Of a DNA stretch of 64,000 nt, positions 44,952 through 56,803 are shown piece by piece (the stretch's first letter is position 1; each line of letters starts with the position of its first letter). The translations under genes and the position numbers were made by a program. This stretch comes from Tropicimonas sediminicola (lineage in GTDB: Bacteria > Pseudomonadota > Alphaproteobacteria > Rhodobacterales > Rhodobacteraceae), in NCBI RefSeq assembly GCF_900188335.1, contig NZ_FZOY01000013.1:1-64000 (forward strand), given 5' to 3'. The notes beneath the pieces are model-generated. The model was not told where the DNA came from. It saw only the letters and a program-made list of their open reading frames with translations, and did not search any database.

Positions 44952-45950
44952 TCACCGCCATTTCTTGGTCTGGAAGGCGCCTTCGGTCTGTTTCTGGCCC
45001 TCGGTCAGGGCAGCCAGATCGGCAAGGGCGGGCTCACGCCCGGCCCGGACATCGTCGACCGCGGCCCGGAAGGCCGCCACGACCTTCTTCACATAGGCGC
45101 GGCTGCGCTGCCGGCCTTCGATCTTGAATGCATCGACTCCGGCGTCCATCAGGGCCGGCAACAGGCGCGACAGGTTCAGGCTGATCGGTTCCTCGAAGGC
45201 GTAGTAGCCATCCGGATGCTCCGAGTTGACATAACGGCCCTTGCAGATCGTCGGATAGCCGGCGCTCTCCTGCGGTCCGAAGCGGTCGATGGTGAAGGGG
45301 CCAAGGCGGGTCGACATGCCATCGTCGGCGTCCCGCCGGTACTCGACAAGATGGGCGGGCGAGCAGACACCGTCCATGTTGGTGGAAAGCCCGGTCGCGT
45401 AGTTTGTCAGCGAGCAGCGTCCTTCGACCATCAGCCCATGGTTGCCGAAGATGAAGGTCTCGATCTCGCAGGGAATCTCGGCCTTGATCTCGCGGATCTC
45501 GGGGATCGTCAGAATGCGCGGCAGAACCACGCGTTTCACGCCGAATTCCCGCACGTAGTAGCAGATCGCGTCGGGGCTGGCGGCGGCCGCCTGGACCGAG
45601 AGGTGGAGGCGGATGTCGGGATGGGTCTTGGCGATGTAGGCGGCAACGCCCATGTCGGCCACGATAAAGGCATCCACCCCGAGGTCGGCGCCCAGGTCGG
45701 CCGCCTCGCGCCACAGGCCGAACTTGCCCGCCGGCGGATAGGTGTTGAGCGCGAGCAGAATGCGCGCGCCCTTGGAATGCGCATATTCAACCGACTTGCC
45801 AAGCTCTTGCGGCGTGAAATTCAGGCCGGGAAAGTTCCGCGCATTGGTCGCGTTCTGAAATCCGCAATAGATCGAATCCGCTCCCGCATCGACCGCCGTC
45901 CGCAACGCGGCGGGGGTCCCGGCGGGGCAGACGAGTTCACCTGCTGTCAT
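44952..45950 (-). CDS. ubiU: Oxygen-independent ubiquinone hydroxylation protein UbiU
   Basis: A 332-residue U32-family protein starting at ATG 45950 (a TTG at 45968 would add six residues). It has MTAGELVCPAGTPAALRTAV, DSIYCGFQNATNARNFPGLN and the cluster region HGLMVEGRCSLTNY, NMDGVCSPAHLVEY and YPTICKGRYVN. Cys179, Cys196 and Cys236 are clear cluster ligands; the fourth is less certain (Cys161 is a candidate). It is the partner of UbiV and is followed by it after 4 bases. Confidence 0.92.
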   Translation of the reverse strand: MTAGELVCPAGTPAALRTAVDAGADSIYCGFQNATNARNFPGLNFTPQELGKSVEYAHSKGARILLALNTYPPAGKFGLWREAADLGADLGVDAFIVADMGVAAYIAKTHPDIRLHLSVQAAAASPDAICYYVREFGVKRVVLPRILTIPEIREIKAEIPCEIETFIFGNHGLMVEGRCSLTNYATGLSTNMDGVCSPAHLVEYRRDADDGMSTRLGPFTIDRFGPQESAGYPTICKGRYVNSEHPDGYYAFEEPISLNLSRLLPALMDAGVDAFKIEGRQRSRAYVKKVVAAFRAAVDDVRAGREPALADLAALTEGQKQTEGAFQTKKWR

Positions 45951-45954
45951 GTCG

Positions 45955-46473
45955 TCATACACTCTCAAGTTGTGGCCCGTGGGCCATGTCTCGCATCCGG
46001 CGAAGCGCCATGCGGCCGGCGGCGCCGAACATCGCGGCGACGTCCTCGGCGATCGAGCCCTCGACGTCGTCGAGCGCGTTGCGCAGGGTCACGATGGCCT
46101 CGGTGTCGCCGGTGATCTCCAGCTCGCGGGAAAAGAAGATCGCGTCGCCGTCGACCTCGGCATCCAGCATCCGCAGAAGCGTCAGCACGTCGCCCGCGAT
46201 ATGGGCGTCATGCCTCGGCAGCCGATCCTTGCGCACAGCCCGGAAAACCAGCGCCCGCGGGTTCGGCCGCAGGTGCAGCGCGAGCGGCAGGTCCGTGAGA
46301 TCGATGATGAAATTTGTGCGCTGGTGCGGGCCGAGGCGGTCGAACAGTTCCGGATGCCGCGCGGCGATCCGTCGGACGATCCGGTAAAGCACAGGTTGCA
46401 GGGGCAGCAGCGGGACCGGCAGGTCGGCAAACCGGCCCCACAAGGCCGCGAAGGTTTCTCTTGGATCGCTCAT
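45955..46473 (-). CDS. ubiT: Ubiquinone anaerobic biosynthesis accessory protein UbiT
   Basis: A 172-residue SCP2-domain protein. PHQRTNFIIDLTDLPLALHL, ARLVF-like RALVFRAVRKD and the C-terminal EGSIAEDVAAMFGAAGRMAL are typical of UbiT, which binds isoprenoid quinone intermediates for anaerobic synthesis. It is the first gene of the ubiT-ubiU-ubiV operon; its stop lies just before the ubiU start. Confidence 0.88.
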   Translation of the reverse strand: MSDPRETFAALWGRFADLPVPLLPLQPVLYRIVRRIAARHPELFDRLGPHQRTNFIIDLTDLPLALHLRPNPRALVFRAVRKDRLPRHDAHIAGDVLTLLRMLDAEVDGDAIFFSRELEITGDTEAIVTLRNALDDVEGSIAEDVAAMFGAAGRMALRRMRDMAHGPQLESV

Positions 46474-46707
46474 GACGCGTCTTTCCACCCGGTTTCCTGG
46501 GGCGGTCGCCCGGTCTGGCACACCGTGGCGAAGTGTCGGCATTCAGGGCGAATGGGGACACCGCGGGCAGCGGCGCAGCGTGAGTGATCGGGCCGGGCGG
46601 CGGCCGATGACCAGAGGTCTAGACCCGGCCGGGGGACCGGGACAACCCGAAGATGGGCGCAGGATCAGGGATGAACGAAGGCAAATCGTCGCGCGTACGG
46701 CACGGTG

Positions 46708-47154
46708 TCAGGCGGCCTCGACCGCCGCGGCCAACGCCTCTGCCGTTGCCTCGAAGGCCAGCAGGATGGAGGCATGCCGGTTGGTGAACTCGCGTGCCGG
46801 CAGAAGCACTTCGAGATCGTCGAACGGCGCGTCGGGGACCGGGCCATTCTCCCGGAGCATGGCGGCGAGCTGGTCCCGGCCGCGGTCGATCTCCTCGCGG
46901 CTGCGCCCGATGACGTGGGCGCCAAGCACCGACGCCGCGGCCTGGCCAAGCGCGCAGGCCTTCACGTCCTGGGCGAAGTCGACGATGCGCCCGTTCTCGA
47001 TGCGGAGGTCCACGGTGACGGTCGACCCACAGAGCGGGGAGCGCCGCCGTGCGGTCGCAGAGGGTGCGTCCAGACGCCCGACATGCGGGATGTCCGCTGC
47101 AAGCGCCAGAATGCGCCCGGAATAGAGCTTGACGAGGTCTTTGTCGCTGGCCAT
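46708..47154 (-). CDS. IscU/NifU-like iron-sulfur scaffold protein
   Basis: A 148-residue NifU-N/IscU-family protein. The first two cluster cysteines are present: Cys42 ([16 protein letters not shown]) and Cys67 ([16 protein letters not shown]). At the position of the third, the usual R-x-x-C segment reads [10 protein letters not shown], with Ser or Ala instead of Cys. It may bind a cluster differently or hand clusters to a partner. It diverges from hisI, with starts about 70 bases apart. Confidence 0.82.
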   Translation of the reverse strand: MASDKDLVKLYSGRILALAADIPHVGRLDAPSATARRRSPLCGSTVTVDLRIENGRIVDFAQDVKACALGQAAASVLGAHVIGRSREEIDRGRDQLAAMLRENGPVPDAPFDDLEVLLPAREFTNRHASILLAFEATAEALAAAVEAA

Positions 47155-47221
47155 TCCCTGTCCTCCGTGGCGCCTCTTTGAGTACATACTCCGCATGGGG
47201 CAAATTGCAAAGGAGCATCCC

Positions 47222-47581
47222 ATGGCCTTCGATACGCAGAGCCTGCGCTTTGACGCACAGGGGCTGATCCCCGCCATTGCCCAGCAGGAAGGTACCGGCG
47301 AGGTGCTGATGATGGCCTGGATGAATGCCGAGGCGGTTGCGAAGACGCTCGAAACCGGACGCGTAACCTATTGGTCTCGATCCCGGAAATCCTTCTGGGT
47401 CAAGGGCGAGACCTCCGGCCATGTGCAGGAACTGGTCGAACTGCGTGTCGATTGCGACCGGGATTGCCTGTTGGTGATCGTGCGCCAGAGCGGGCCGGCC
47501 TGCCACACGATGCGGCGGAGTTGCTTCTACACGGCGGTCCGCAATGGGGACGAGGTCGAAATCCTCTCTCCAATGGTCTGA
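47222..47581 (+). CDS. hisI: Phosphoribosyl-AMP cyclohydrolase
   Basis: A 119-residue HisI, the third step of histidine biosynthesis. Signature segments are [40 protein letters not shown] and the Mg/Zn ligands in [11 protein letters not shown] and [13 protein letters not shown]. HisE is not fused. The start at 47222 is supported by the family N-terminus and an AAGGAG about ten bases upstream. Confidence 0.95.
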   Translation: MAFDTQSLRFDAQGLIPAIAQQEGTGEVLMMAWMNAEAVAKTLETGRVTYWSRSRKSFWVKGETSGHVQELVELRVDCDRDCLLVIVRQSGPACHTMRRSCFYTAVRNGDEVEILSPMV

Positions 47582-47614
47582 TTTTACGAGGAATTTGACG
47601 GGAGGCGAGCGCGC

Positions 47615-48466
47615 CTACAGCCCCACCATCGCACGGATGTCGTCCGGCGTGAGGCCCTCGGCGCGATAGGTTGCGATGGCGCGGGCGTCGTCGCGTTTGG
47701 CGAGCCGTTTGCCATCCGCGTCCCGGATCAACTTGTGGTGATGGTAGAGCGGCGTCGGAAGCCCGAGAAGCCTCTGCAATACCACATGAATCGACGTCGC
47801 CTCGAACAGGTCCCGACCGCGCACGACGTGCGTGATGGACTGCGCCGCATCGTCGACCACCACGGAAAGGTGGTACGACGTGCCCATGTCGCGCCGGGCG
47901 ACGACGATATCGCCGACACCGGTCACCAGGGCCTCGGGCGACAGGCTGATCCGTCCGGATTCACCGTCCGGCCCCGCGCCGATCTCCGTGAACTCAATCG
48001 TATCAATGCCTTGCAGCGCTCTTCGCATATCCAGCCGCAAGGCATCCGCAGGCAGAGCGCCGGTGCGAGGGACGCCACGGCAGGTGCCCGGATAAACGAT
48101 CCCGTCCGGACCATAGACCGGCTCGCCGCCTTCCTGCGGCGCACTGGCGGCCTCGAGAATGTCACGCCGGCGGCAGGTGCAGGGATAAAGCAGGCCACGC
48201 CGCCAAAGCAGTTCCAGGGCCGCGCGATACTCCGCCAGACGCTCGGATTGCCGCATCACCGGCTCCGGCCACTCGAGCCCGAGCCAATGCAGATCCTCGT
48301 AGATCTGCGCCTCCCATTGCGGCCGGGCCCGACCCTGGTCGATATCCTCGATGCGCAACAGGAAAGTGCCGCCCGCCGACGCGGCCAGGTCCGACGCCAG
48401 CATGGCGGAATAGGCGTGACCGAGGTGCAACGGCCCCGTGGGAGACGGCGCGAACCGGGTTCTCAC
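47615..48466 (-). CDS. gluQ: Glutamyl-Q tRNA(Asp) synthetase
   Basis: A 283-residue truncated glutamyl-tRNA synthetase paralogue that glutamylates queuosine in tRNA-Asp. It has the HIGH-type motif SPTGPLHLGHAYSAML, IEDIDQGRARPQWEAQI, the zinc site CTC and the later YPGTC, and the KMSKS-like ADGKRLAKRDDA. The anticodon-binding domain of GltX is absent as expected. It overlaps the upstream membrane cNMP-binding gene by 4 bases. Confidence 0.93.
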   Translation of the reverse strand: MRTRFAPSPTGPLHLGHAYSAMLASDLAASAGGTFLLRIEDIDQGRARPQWEAQIYEDLHWLGLEWPEPVMRQSERLAEYRAALELLWRRGLLYPCTCRRRDILEAASAPQEGGEPVYGPDGIVYPGTCRGVPRTGALPADALRLDMRRALQGIDTIEFTEIGAGPDGESGRISLSPEALVTGVGDIVVARRDMGTSYHLSVVVDDAAQSITHVVRGRDLFEATSIHVVLQRLLGLPTPLYHHHKLIRDADGKRLAKRDDARAIATYRAEGLTPDDIRAMVGL

Positions 48467-49110
48467 ACCTGCGCCCCGACAGGATCACTCCCGAACTGGT
48501 GGCGAAAGACTTCCGGGTTTCGCTCGACGGTCTGGATCAGCCGCCGGGTGATGATTTTCATGATCGCCATGCCGAACGCCGGATCCTGAAAGTGGAGCCG
48601 CAGGAAGGTGGATTCATCGACGACGTGGATCCGCCCCGGCACCACGCAGCGTGCCGTCGCCGTTCGGGCCTTGGCATCGGTGAAAAAGGCGATCTCGCCG
48701 AAAACATCTCCGGATGAAAGAGTTATCCCGAGCTCTTCGAGCAAAACCTCGCCGGACTCGATGTAGTAAAGCGCATCGGGCTTGTCGCCGATGGAGAAGA
48801 TCGTCTCATCCGCGTCGAACGGCCGGGGGCGGCTGTGCGACGTCAGGACGGAGAAATCGGGCGGATCGTCGCTGCGCACGGATTCGACCCGCTTGCGCAT
48901 CGACAGGATCTGGAAGGTCCGCCAGAGATTGAACGGCAGCAGGATCAGGTCGAGAAACAGCATCGGCCAGAGGCCGAGCATGGTCGAGTAGCAGATGAAA
49001 AGGACGTTCGATGCAATCGCCGCCAGCCGGAGCGGGAGCATCGTCTTCATCGAATAGGCTGCCAGCGTGGCCGCCGAACCGGCCCAGCCAAAGATTTCCG
49101 CGATTTCCAT
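48463..49110 (-). CDS. Membrane protein with cyclic-nucleotide-binding domain
   Basis: A 215-residue protein. Two or three membrane segments lie in residues 5-70 (FGWAGSAATLAAYSMKTMLP, then LGLWPMLFLDLILLPFNLW). A cNMP-binding fold follows (about 90-200) with ETIFSIGDKPDALYYIESGE and LSSGDVFGEIAFFTDAKART, close to the phosphate-binding cassette consensus FGExA. It resembles small CRP-domain membrane proteins of unknown role. The stop overlaps the gluQ start. Confidence 0.78.
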   Translation of the reverse strand: MEIAEIFGWAGSAATLAAYSMKTMLPLRLAAIASNVLFICYSTMLGLWPMLFLDLILLPFNLWRTFQILSMRKRVESVRSDDPPDFSVLTSHSRPRPFDADETIFSIGDKPDALYYIESGEVLLEELGITLSSGDVFGEIAFFTDAKARTATARCVVPGRIHVVDESTFLRLHFQDPAFGMAIMKIITRRLIQTVERNPEVFRHQFGSDPVGAQV

Positions 49111-49183
49111 GGGTTCCTCCCGTCGCCTGGGGGACGGTAGCGATCAATCGCAGCGCAGCAAACAGGTTTGCAGGGCCGGTCCG

Positions 49184-49372
49184 TCAGTTACCGCGGCGGA
49201 TGTTGCCCTGGTGAATCAGCAGCCATGCCAGAATGATGAACATCGGGTGGGTGAGACCGCCCGAGAAAAGGAGCGCCGGCACCCAGATGAAAAAGATGAC
49301 GATGCCGAGGATCGGCCGGCCCGCGATCATGATCGACAGTGGCGGCAGCAGTATTGCGAGGACGTAGTTCAT
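49184..49372 (-). CDS. YqaE/Pmp3-family small membrane protein
   Basis: A 62-residue protein with two hydrophobic helices: [19 protein letters not shown], then [20 protein letters not shown] polar end follows ([15 protein letters not shown]). The LPPLS motif in the first helix is typical of the Pmp3/UPF0057 family, linked to membrane potential and stress. Its ATG overlaps the stop of trmFO. Confidence 0.75.
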   Translation of the reverse strand: MNYVLAILLPPLSIMIAGRPILGIVIFFIWVPALLFSGGLTHPMFIILAWLLIHQGNIRRGN

Positions 49373-50742
49373 GGTGCCTCCGCAACGGCCAGTTCGGGCG
49401 CCGGGATGCCCAGCCAACCGGCCCAGGCCGCCTTGGCCCGGTCGGTGTAGAGTTTGTAGCGCACCTTGCGCCCCTTTCGGCCGCCCTTTGCATCCACCGG
49501 GCGGAAGAGCCCGAAGTTGACGTTCATCGGCTGGAAGGTCTTGGCCTCCGCACCGCCGGTGATGTGGGTAAGCAGGGCACCCATCGCAGTGTCGACGGGC
49601 ACCGGCGGCAGAGGCCGGCCCAGCACCTCGGCGGCGGCCATCCGGCCGGCCAGAAGGCCCATCGCGGCGCTCTCCACGTAGCCCTCGACGCCGGTGATCT
49701 GGCCGGCGAAGCGGATGTGCGGCTTTGCACGCAGCCGCATCTGGTCGTCGAGCAGCGTGGGAGAGTTGATGAACGTATTGCGGTGGATCCCGCCAAGACG
49801 CGCGAAACGGGCGTTCTCCAGCCCCGGAATCATCCGGAACACAGAGGTTTGCGAGCCGTACTTCATCTTGGTCTGGAAGCCGACGATGTTGTAGAGCGTT
49901 CCGAGCGCGTTGTCGCGGCGCAGCTGGACGACGGCGTAGGCCTTTTCCTCCGGCTTGTGGCGGTTGGTCAGCCCGACTGGCTTCATCGGCCCGTGGCGCA
50001 GGGTTTCGCGACCGCGCTCCGCCATCACTTCGATCGGCAGGCAGCCGTCGAAATAGCCTGCCGTCTCGCCCGGCTTGAACTCGGTCTTCTCGGCGGCCAG
50101 CAGCGCGTCGATGAAGGCCTCGTACTGCTCGCGGTTCATCGGGCAGTTGAGATAGGCGGTGCGTTCTTCCTCGGTGTCGCCCTTGTCGTAGCGCGACTGC
50201 ATCCAGGCCACGTCCATGTCGACGGAGTCAAAATAGACGATGGGAGCGATGGCGTCGAAGAAGGCGAGGCTGTCCTGGCCGGTCTCGGCGGCGATCGCCT
50301 CGGCCAGCGCTCCGGAGGTCAGCGGGCCGGTGGCGATGATCCAGGGGCCATCCTCGGGACCGGGCAGGGCGGTGATCTCGCCCTCGACCACCGTGACCAG
50401 CGGATGTGCCCGGAGCTTTTCCGTCACGGCCTCGGAGAACGGATCGCGGTCGACGGCAAGCGCGCCGCCGGCGGGCAGGGCGTGGGCATCGGCGGTGGTC
50501 ATGATCAGTCCGCCTGCGGCCCGCATTTCCCAGTGGAGCAGGCCGACGGCGTTGTTCTCGTCGTCATCCGAGCGGAAGGAATTGGAGCAGACCATCTCGG
50601 CAAGATTGCCGGTGCGGTGGGCGAAGGTGCCGACCTTGGGCCGCATCTCGTGCAGCACCACGGGAACGCCCATGTTGGCGGCCTGCCAGGCGGCTTCGGA
50701 GCCGGCCATGCCGCCCCCGACGATATGAATTGCGCGTGTCAT
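49369..50742 (-). CDS. trmFO: Methylenetetrahydrofolate-tRNA (uracil-5-)-methyltransferase TrmFO
   Basis: A 457-residue FAD and folate-dependent enzyme making m5U54 in tRNA. It has the FAD loop [20 protein letters not shown], the catalytic-Cys region [20 protein letters not shown], and [20 protein letters not shown] followed by [20 protein letters not shown], all TrmFO hallmarks. It is co-transcribed with the downstream Pmp3-like gene through a 4-base overlap. Confidence 0.96.
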   Translation of the reverse strand: MTRAIHIVGGGMAGSEAAWQAANMGVPVVLHEMRPKVGTFAHRTGNLAEMVCSNSFRSDDDENNAVGLLHWEMRAAGGLIMTTADAHALPAGGALAVDRDPFSEAVTEKLRAHPLVTVVEGEITALPGPEDGPWIIATGPLTSGALAEAIAAETGQDSLAFFDAIAPIVYFDSVDMDVAWMQSRYDKGDTEEERTAYLNCPMNREQYEAFIDALLAAEKTEFKPGETAGYFDGCLPIEVMAERGRETLRHGPMKPVGLTNRHKPEEKAYAVVQLRRDNALGTLYNIVGFQTKMKYGSQTSVFRMIPGLENARFARLGGIHRNTFINSPTLLDDQMRLRAKPHIRFAGQITGVEGYVESAAMGLLAGRMAAAEVLGRPLPPVPVDTAMGALLTHITGGAEAKTFQPMNVNFGLFRPVDAKGGRKGRKVRYKLYTDRAKAAWAGWLGIPAPELAVAEAP

Positions 50743-50847
50743 GGGCGCGATTTAAGGGCTTCCGCCGGGTTTGGAAAGGCGCCTCACGCATAACATGACC
50801 GCCGCATCCTCGGGAAAGGAGCGACGGTGGTATCGGACGATGTGCGA

Positions 50848-51429
50848 TCAGTTGGAGCGCGCGAGTTCGAATTCCTCTCGGAAGATGGTCTCCATCTCTT
50901 CCACCGATACCGGTTCGCGCGACGAGGCCCGCTTGGAGGACGGCCGGCGCTTGCCCGAGAGAGGCCGTACCGTGGCATCGAGGGCGTCCGCCTTCCGGGG
51001 CACGATCTTGCGGGGAACGATCTTCTTGCGGACAGGTGTGCGTTTCGCCAGGGCGCGGGCGTCCGTTTCGACATAGGTCAGCATCAGCGCGGCGATCAGG
51101 GCGAGATCGCGCCAGAAGGTGCCAAGCTCATCGGCCACGCCGAGGTCCAGCATCCGCAGGTAACTCGACCAGAAGGTGAGGATTCCCAAGGTGAGCGCGG
51201 CACCGCGCAGCCAGACACCGATCATCACCATATAGGCGAGCATGAAGACGAGGAAGCCGCTCGCGGCCCCGGCGAAGGGCTGCGGCACCACCCGGATGAA
51301 CATGGGGGCAAGATCGGTGCCCGGAATCATTCCGACTGCGCCGGCGAGAAAGTAGGAGGCGATCAGGATTCGCAGGAGGTTCTGGCCTGCGGAACTCAGC
51401 ACCAGGCGTTCCCTCGTCACATCGCGCAT
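50848..51429 (-). CDS. DoxX-like membrane protein with basic C-terminal tail
   Basis: A 193-residue protein. Four hydrophobic segments cover residues about 15-125 (LLRILIASYFLAGAVGMIPG, GFLVFMLAYMVMIGVWLRGA and LGILTFWSSYLRML), fitting the DoxX/DoxD-like fold. The last 60 residues are cytoplasmic and very basic, with a tandem KKIVPRKIVPRK repeat. The ATG at 51429 matches the family N-terminus. No enzymatic residues were recognised. Confidence 0.65.
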   Translation of the reverse strand: MRDVTRERLVLSSAGQNLLRILIASYFLAGAVGMIPGTDLAPMFIRVVPQPFAGAASGFLVFMLAYMVMIGVWLRGAALTLGILTFWSSYLRMLDLGVADELGTFWRDLALIAALMLTYVETDARALAKRTPVRKKIVPRKIVPRKADALDATVRPLSGKRRPSSKRASSREPVSVEEMETIFREEFELARSN

Positions 51430-51666
51430 AATTGGTTTCCTGCTTTTCGCCGCCCGGGGCAAACCACGCGCTTGCCTACTAACCTGCATCCCCTGGCGAC
51501 AATTCTTGTCTGGTCGCAGAATTGTTCCGAACTGCGGCGCGGTGAGGGACAAAAATGGGTAATTCGCGTGAATGAATGTGGTCGATCATCGGGAGGGATT
51601 GCTTCCCGATGGTCGGAGTGTGGCGCCGGAACGCCCTGATTTTAAGAAAAAATCAACCAAGCGGCA

Positions 51667-51696
51667 GCTTCGGGGGCACAATTGCGCCCCCGAAGC
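51667..51696 (-). terminator. gyrA terminator
   Basis: Perfect 11-base arms GCTTCGGGGGC and GCCCCCGAAGC with an 8-base spacer lie 7 bases beyond the gyrA stop. A T-run on the minus strand (51645-51655) follows after about a dozen bases. Confidence 0.7.
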
Positions 51697-51703
51697 GCCT
51701 GAT

Positions 51704-54463
<2,760 letters not shown>

Positions 54464-54620
54464 TCTCTGCCTGCGATTTGTGCGCACCGCTATATCTAGT
54501 TGGCGCATCTTAGCCGATCCGCGAGATCAGGTGCAATGCCGGTGGCGAAAAACCCCTGTCAGCCGGGCCGCCAGAGTGCCAACAGATTGTTTTCTTTGGA
54601 GAAGATATCGAAGGGTGCAT

Positions 54621-54640
54621 CATTGCCTGCACAGGCAATG
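54621..54640. promoter_or_regulatory. Perfect inverted repeat upstream of usg
   Basis: CATTGCCTG and CAGGCAATG are separated by CA and lie 17 bases before the likely usg start. It is a good candidate operator; no T-run follows. Confidence 0.45.
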
Positions 54641-54657
54641 CAATGGAGACGCCGAGA

Positions 54658-54921
54658 ATGCGCGAGACCGAACTCATGTTGGCGGGCTACGGGCTGACCA
54701 CCGCCGAGATGTTCTATCGTATGCCCGACTACCAGAACGTGCTGAATTCCTTCATCTGGCAGGATTACGACCTGGCGCCGGACCACCCACGTCTGTTCCG
54801 CTTCATCGAGTTCTGGCAGGAGGAGATCGAAGGGCCGCTCCACTCGGTGCGCTTCGTGCACCGCAAGGAGATCGCCCCCGGCGAATGGCGCAATGTGAAG
54901 GGCGAATTCTACCTTCAGTGA
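54658..54921 (+). CDS. usg: Usg family protein
   Basis: An 87-residue alphaproteobacterial Usg protein: ELMLAGYGLTTAEMFYRMPD, then FIWQDYDLAPDHPRLFRFIE and FWQEEIEGPLHSVRFVH. GGAGA sits nine bases before the ATG at 54658; a start five codons earlier at 54643 is less well placed. The molecular function is unknown; the family was named for a Caulobacter gene. Confidence 0.9.
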   Translation: MRETELMLAGYGLTTAEMFYRMPDYQNVLNSFIWQDYDLAPDHPRLFRFIEFWQEEIEGPLHSVRFVHRKEIAPGEWRNVKGEFYLQ

Positions 54922-54934
54922 TCCGGCGGCGGGC

Positions 54935-56233
54935 CTAGCCGGCTTCGTCCAGCGCTACCTGTGCGTCCTGGCCCTTGCTCTTGTGCTCGGCCACGCCCTT
55001 GACCTGCTCCAGACCGGCAATCGCCCCGACGTCGGAGGCGGACCGGTTGTTGACGATATGCGCGCCATGGCCGGTGGCCTTGGTTACGTGGACCGCATGG
55101 GCCAGCAGCGCCTGGTCGATCCACCAGTTCTGGCCCTGCGGATCGAAGAGCGCGTCGAACAGGCGGGAGAAGACCGCCATGAAGTTCTCCGCCGCCGGCG
55201 TGTCGCACATGGTGACGACCTGCGCGTTGCAATGGTTCCAGAACAGCTGCGAGGGGTATTCGTAGAACACGGTGAGGCCCATGTCCTTTCCCTCGAGATA
55301 GGCGCTGTAATCCGCCGGGTCGGTGGTGAACACCTTGTCCGCATCGATCGCCGTGATCCGCGGGGCGCCGTGGTGGCGCAGGATCTCGGACATCCTGAGG
55401 AAGCGCATGGAGGCGTAATAGGCCGTGTCATGCGGCGCGGTCTCAAAGGAGTAGCGAATGTTCCCGGCAGTGGGGCGCGGGCTGTCGGTCGGGTTGGCGA
55501 TGTGGAAGTGCAGGTTCACCCGGCCGTTGGCCGAGGCGATCAGACCCTCGGAAAAGAGGTCGAAATACTTCTGGTCGACACCGACAAGGAACAGCGGCTT
55601 GTCCTCGGCAAAGCTGCGGTCGCTGTCGAAGGTGACCGGAGACCGCAGCGGCGCATCGGCCGCGGTGCCGAGCGTTACCAGTTCGTCCAGCGTTCGGGCC
55701 ATCGCGAGCCCGGTGTGCATATGCGGGAAGCGGCCGATCGCGAGTTGGGCGCGGCGGCTCCGGTCGAAGGCATCGTAGGCTTCGGGCACGTTACGCATCG
55801 CGTAGTGCAAGGAGCCGAGATAGAGCGTGCGGATTTCCTCCGGACGGCTGTTCAGGTAGGCGCCGACGGGATCTTTCGCGCGGGCGCGGTCGCCGTCGGG
55901 ATCGAGCGCGCGCAGGCGCATGGAATTGAGGTCGGGCTCGTCGAAGATCTCGGGCGCGTTGCGGAACACCAGCGAGACGAGAAACCGGTCGAGAACGTCG
56001 CGCAGCCCGGGCGACAGCTCCTCCGCCTCCATGATCTCCAGCATCAGTTTCGGACGCAGACGGGGCCTGTGGCGCGGATAGGCCTTGAGCTTGCGCTCCA
56101 GCCGGCGGTGGATCCGGTCGATCCGGGCAGGGGTGTCGGACGGCAGCTTGAGGGCTTCCTCGAGCGCCTGCCGATTCATCCCGTTGCGCTTCGCTTCGCC
56201 GCGTTTGCCCTTCTTGCGTAGACGTTCTTCCAT
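54935..56233 (-). CDS. Unknown protein, possible GT-A-type glycosyltransferase
   Basis: A 432-residue protein starting at ATG 56233 (ATG 56266 is also possible). The first 150 residues are helical and basic (LERKLKAYPRHRPRLRPKLM). The second half has LFLVGVDQKYFDLFSEGLIA, a DxD-like segment RITAIDADKVFTTDP and NWWIDQALLAHAVHV, a DQ-type motif. Together these recall nucleotide-sugar transferases of the GT-A fold. No family match is certain and the N-terminal part is unfamiliar. It stands alone, convergent with usg. Confidence 0.55.
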   Translation of the reverse strand: MEERLRKKGKRGEAKRNGMNRQALEEALKLPSDTPARIDRIHRRLERKLKAYPRHRPRLRPKLMLEIMEAEELSPGLRDVLDRFLVSLVFRNAPEIFDEPDLNSMRLRALDPDGDRARAKDPVGAYLNSRPEEIRTLYLGSLHYAMRNVPEAYDAFDRSRRAQLAIGRFPHMHTGLAMARTLDELVTLGTAADAPLRSPVTFDSDRSFAEDKPLFLVGVDQKYFDLFSEGLIASANGRVNLHFHIANPTDSPRPTAGNIRYSFETAPHDTAYYASMRFLRMSEILRHHGAPRITAIDADKVFTTDPADYSAYLEGKDMGLTVFYEYPSQLFWNHCNAQVVTMCDTPAAENFMAVFSRLFDALFDPQGQNWWIDQALLAHAVHVTKATGHGAHIVNNRSASDVGAIAGLEQVKGVAEHKSKGQDAQVALDEAG

Positions 56234-56341
56234 CTCTGCCTGCCTTGCCCTCCCGACGGACGGCATTCTGCGATGCCCCGAAGCCGGGCGGGTTCTATCG
56301 CCCCGCGTGGGGGAGGGTCAACTCGATGTCAGGGACGGGGC

Positions 56342-56803
56342 TCAGCTGCGGCGCGCGGCGAGCAGCCACACGACAATCAGCCCCAGCGAAAGCAGCACGT
56401 TCATGTTGGCGAAAGAGAGCCCGAGGATCGAATAGGAGATCTCGTCGCAGCGCACGATGCCGACGGTGAAATCGGTGCTCAGCAGGTCCGACCCCGCGAG
56501 GTCGGACAGATCCTGCCCGCCGGTGCAGTCGGACGGCCCGGCCCAGAGCTTGCGTTCCACGCCGCTGTGATACACCGCAAGCCCAAGGCTCACGGTAGCG
56601 ACCAGCGCCCCGAGATACGCCAGCAGCCGGTGCGGCAAGACCAGCGCCAAAGCCGCCAGCGCCGCCATGACCACATGCGGCCAGCGTTGCAGGATGCACA
56701 GATGGCAGGGCAGGATCGCCATGACATGCTGGAAGAAGAAGGCGCCGGCGAGGCTGCCGAGGGAGCCGAGCAGCGCCAGGAGGAGGAGCGTGTTTCGGGT
56801 CAC
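56342..56803 (-). CDS. DsbB-like disulfide bond formation protein
   Basis: A 153-residue membrane protein with four helices. The first periplasmic loop carries the CxxC pair in MAILPCHLCILQRWPHVVMA. The second loop has Cys in GPSDCTGGQDLSDL and VGIVRCDEISYSI, the second redox pair. It should oxidise a DsbA partner and pass electrons to quinone. Translation starts at GTG 56803, overlapping the stop of the upstream YqaA-type gene (GTGA). Confidence 0.88.
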   Translation of the reverse strand: MTRNTLLLLALLGSLGSLAGAFFFQHVMAILPCHLCILQRWPHVVMAALAALALVLPHRLLAYLGALVATVSLGLAVYHSGVERKLWAGPSDCTGGQDLSDLAGSDLLSTDFTVGIVRCDEISYSILGLSFANMNVLLSLGLIVVWLLAARRS

